Positions 61,646-64,000 of a DNA stretch of 64,000 nucleotides are shown here, in pieces. Numbering within the stretch: the first letter of the stretch is position 1; each line of letters opens with the position of its first letter. Both the position numbers and the translations under genes were made by a program. Source of the DNA: Atriophallophorus winterbourni. Taxonomy: Eukaryota > Platyhelminthes > Trematoda > Plagiorchiida > Microphallidae. The DNA is taken from assembly GCA_013407085.1 (NCBI GenBank), contig JACCGJ010008214.1, positions 1 to 64,000 of the forward strand, written 5' to 3'. Under the pieces are notes generated by a model that was given only the letters and a program-made list of their open reading frames with translations, ran no database searches and had not been told where the DNA came from.

Positions 61646-63790
61646 CATTCTAGGAAGTATACCGGATGAACGGTACTTCGCTGTTGATTCAATAAATTGA
61701 ATTCATACATGATTAAATATTGATTGCGAATTTAAAAGAAAGCATGCGTATTTCATAGTGTAGCACCAAATCGCACGATTGTCGTGTAAATGGCAAGCAA
61801 TATACTATTCCTTAAATACTGTATTATCGTTTGTTACTCGTAGCCAACAAAGATGTTTATGTATACCTTTTACACCATGTCTGGATCGTATGCTGTTGTG
61901 TAATGTTACTGCTCCTAATCTCGTTCAAAATTAAGGTGATTAAGTGACATATCGTGTACTTTTATTTAAGTATTTGTTCAATGAGACTGTAGCCACTTTT
62001 ATCTTACGAGATTGTGGCTTGAGCATTTGAGAAAAATTACACAATTCACCAGAGCTTTTGCCCAGAAAATGTTCGTTTGTGTAGAGGCAATTTGTGGTAG
62101 TTTTTTCAGCAAGGATTTGGAGTGGGTAAGGGGACCTACACAGTGCAAAGTACCTATTAGTCTAACAACTCTTGAGTTGGTAGTTAATCGCATTTTACTC
62201 GCAAGAATGACTGATCATTTTGGAGTTTTCCTGTTTTTTTGTTGTCACGGCGAATTTAGTTCTCGGAAGTTTAACACTGCTCAACTTTAGTGATGCATCT
62301 CACGGAAGCTCTGTTACATCGAAATTTCCTGTATAATGGTTCAAAGTATTCAGCTAATTCCTGGTGGAATTAGCATGCGGTCATTTTATCGTGGAGTTTT
62401 GGCTGCGTTCAACATATCTCCACATGCGGACGCTATTTTCATAAGCTGAGGACGGATGCATCTATAATTCGTAGAGTTGGCGATATATACCGAGTCCCCC
62501 ACAGCTGATTCATTCATAATAACTGTTTCGCTGAGGGATATATGATGTAGCTCAACGTGTTCGTGTTATAGTGCTTTATTAGTTGTTGCACTGGCTTATG
62601 GGTTCCAAAATCACACATCGACGAAGATTCTTTCATTGCTTTCTGTGTCCACTTCGGGAAGAACGAAACAAATAGTATTAATTTTTCTCGATTCTTCTCA
62701 GAACTGACCTCCATTTTAAAAAGTCATGGCTTGTCCAGATTCGGCGAAATAGATTTGCGTTTTGGCCGCATCAATCATAATTGTTTAGCGACTTCTATTC
62801 TCCGCTGCTCATCAACTGTCGCCATTATTCTTTATCACGCTTCATCGTGTCTCATAATAAGTGGACAGTCGTACACATTACATTGGTGATGTCTACGGAG
62901 TGACTGTGCAGTATGTGCCTGACGCGTTCGCTGGCCACCTGACGTTTCCAATGCCTTAAATATAAGTGGCATCGTGTTCACTTCGGTAGAAATCCATTTA
63001 ATCCACCGTGTCACATCAGAGTTCGTATGAAATAAGAGAATTCATTCTTGCTCGTATGCAAATATGAATCAGCTCCTTTGGACGGAGAACGACACATGCA
63101 TATGATCACTTAAGTTGTTGCACACTGAACACATCCTCGGTACATTAGGAGTAATGTTCTAATTGTTTTATTTTTTGAACAAGATCTAAGTTACTTCGTA
63201 TTGTAATCTGGCTGTTAGTTTCAAGTTTCAGTGTGGGTTTGAAAAAAAAACTCGACATTGCATGCAGAGTTAAGGGAATCCAGGTTTATGTCGTATCTGA
63301 GAAAACTTTTGACGAAAGACTTTCGTCACATTCACAGTTTACTTTCAAAGAACACTGGTGACAATTCACAAATCTGGCTTTTACATTTATCTCACAACAG
63401 GCAAACCACTTTTCATGGATGCCTGTTTGTGTAGCGTTTTCGGTTATAATGATTTGAAACTTTTGTATGTGCTAACAAGATAGTCGCGACAGGCTAGTGA
63501 CCGAGGCTATTATCGATCGGTGTGAGCAAAGATGTGTGTTGACATTCAACTCAATCTACCAGATCATCTTGTATCAGTGTTCACAGGGTAATAATCCGTA
63601 ATATTGGTGTCTGAACACATATGTTTATTTTGAAAGATTTAATGACAATCGCTTAAACTGTTTTTATGATACTCCAGGCAAGTCATCACGTCACTGCGAG
63701 AAACCGTGTAATAACTCTTGTCAGCCATTTCTCTATAATTATTTTCGTATTTCGATGGTGCGCTGGCATTTAATCGCACACTTCCACGTC
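61646..63790. other. No gene seen
   Basis: No recognised gene or transposon. Open segments at 62012-62290 (+) and 61999-62193 (-) overlap each other on opposite strands and have no motif. Confidence 0.4.
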
Positions 63791-63794
63791 TTAC

Positions 63795-63948
63795 AAAAAT
63801 GAACCTAGTAAAGCAGTTCCTAAGAACAAAGATTTACTCAGGGTATCAGAAGGACATCTGAATCGATAGTAATCAAAACCTTTAGTCCAATCATATGCGT
63901 TATACTCGACGATTACTGGATGTCTTGTTACACGAGAGTAAGGATTTT
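63795..63948 (-). CDS. Candidate internal exon of a host gene at the right edge
   Basis: Minus strand open segment 'HPVIVEYNAYDWTKGFDYYR', then 'FRCPSDTLSKSLFLGTALLG', followed by a donor-like TTT|GTAAGA at about 63795. An upstream acceptor is possible at 'GTAACAAG' or 'CATCCAG' near 63927-63920. The layout of an aromatic-rich lead, 'Y..CP.D....K', then a glycine-containing hydrophobic helix loosely recalls the start of NDUFA11/Tim17-type mitochondrial membrane proteins. That is a guess. Codon use and sequence look like real protein. Confidence 0.3.
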
Positions 63949-64000
63949 TGTCCAAATACGAATATAAAGGCAATGATTATAGGGTTGAACTAAATAATTA

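Noticed and set aside
1..64000. CRISPR arrays, bacterial operons, rRNA genes
   Set aside because: No regularly spaced short repeats, no Shine-Dalgarno-led gene rows and no conserved rRNA blocks were seen. The window is eukaryotic.

Overview
The window looks like a gene-poor, AT-rich intron and intergenic stretch from a parasitic flatworm, most likely a digenean trematode. The evidence is a CsRn1-type Ty3/gypsy element with a primer-binding site like tRNA-Trp, flatworm-style RTE and CR1-like LINEs, a Penelope-like GIY-YIG fragment, and a spliced activin-type TGF-beta ligand with a very long first intron. Species cannot be told from the sequence alone. There is no bacterial gene organisation, CRISPR array or operon.

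The one host gene that can be read from end to end is on the minus strand. It is an inhibin/activin-like TGF-beta ligand with four well-supported coding exons (32924-32453, 13908-13577, 11482-11266, 9866-9655). Their splice phases join to a 410-residue pre-proprotein with signal peptide, prodomain, RRQRR cleavage site and a nine-cysteine mature domain. A fifth, lysine/arginine-rich exon (12878-12726) fits in phase and may be optional. Two further host exons are suggested: a 3' terminal exon at 49816-50139 (+), and an exon at the right edge near 63.8-63.95 kb (-).

Almost everything else is transposon. From left to right: a CR1 scrap at 1-300; a degenerate LTR element at 3615-8146 with both LTRs, gag, protease, RT, RNase H and integrase, interrupted by a 480-bp insertion with 52-bp terminal direct repeats; a Penelope scrap and a LINE 'C' fragment at 14.0-15.0 kb; a CR1 'A' copy at 15.6-17.95 kb; a nearly intact RTE-like LINE at 18.6-22.4 kb with one frameshift; a Penelope GIY-YIG end at 23.2-23.8 kb; a three-level nest at 24.6-31.3 kb (LINE C inside CR1 'B' inside a short repeat 'R'), lying in intron 1 of the TGF-beta gene; a second nest at 37.9-41.5 kb; a third at 41.7-46.3 kb, where an 880-codon open CR1 'A' copy sits inside CR1 'B'; and degenerate CR1 copies at 52.6-56.1, 57.8-59.9 and 60.0-61.6 kb.

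The least ordinary signal is repeat R. At least seven copies carry a motif that fits a hammerhead ribozyme (CTGATGA, short stem II with an AAACA loop, GAAA, a minimal stem III ACC/GGT, and a pairing stem I). LINE insertions in this window fall repeatedly within or next to this motif. The family letters A, B, C and R are local labels used only in this annotation.
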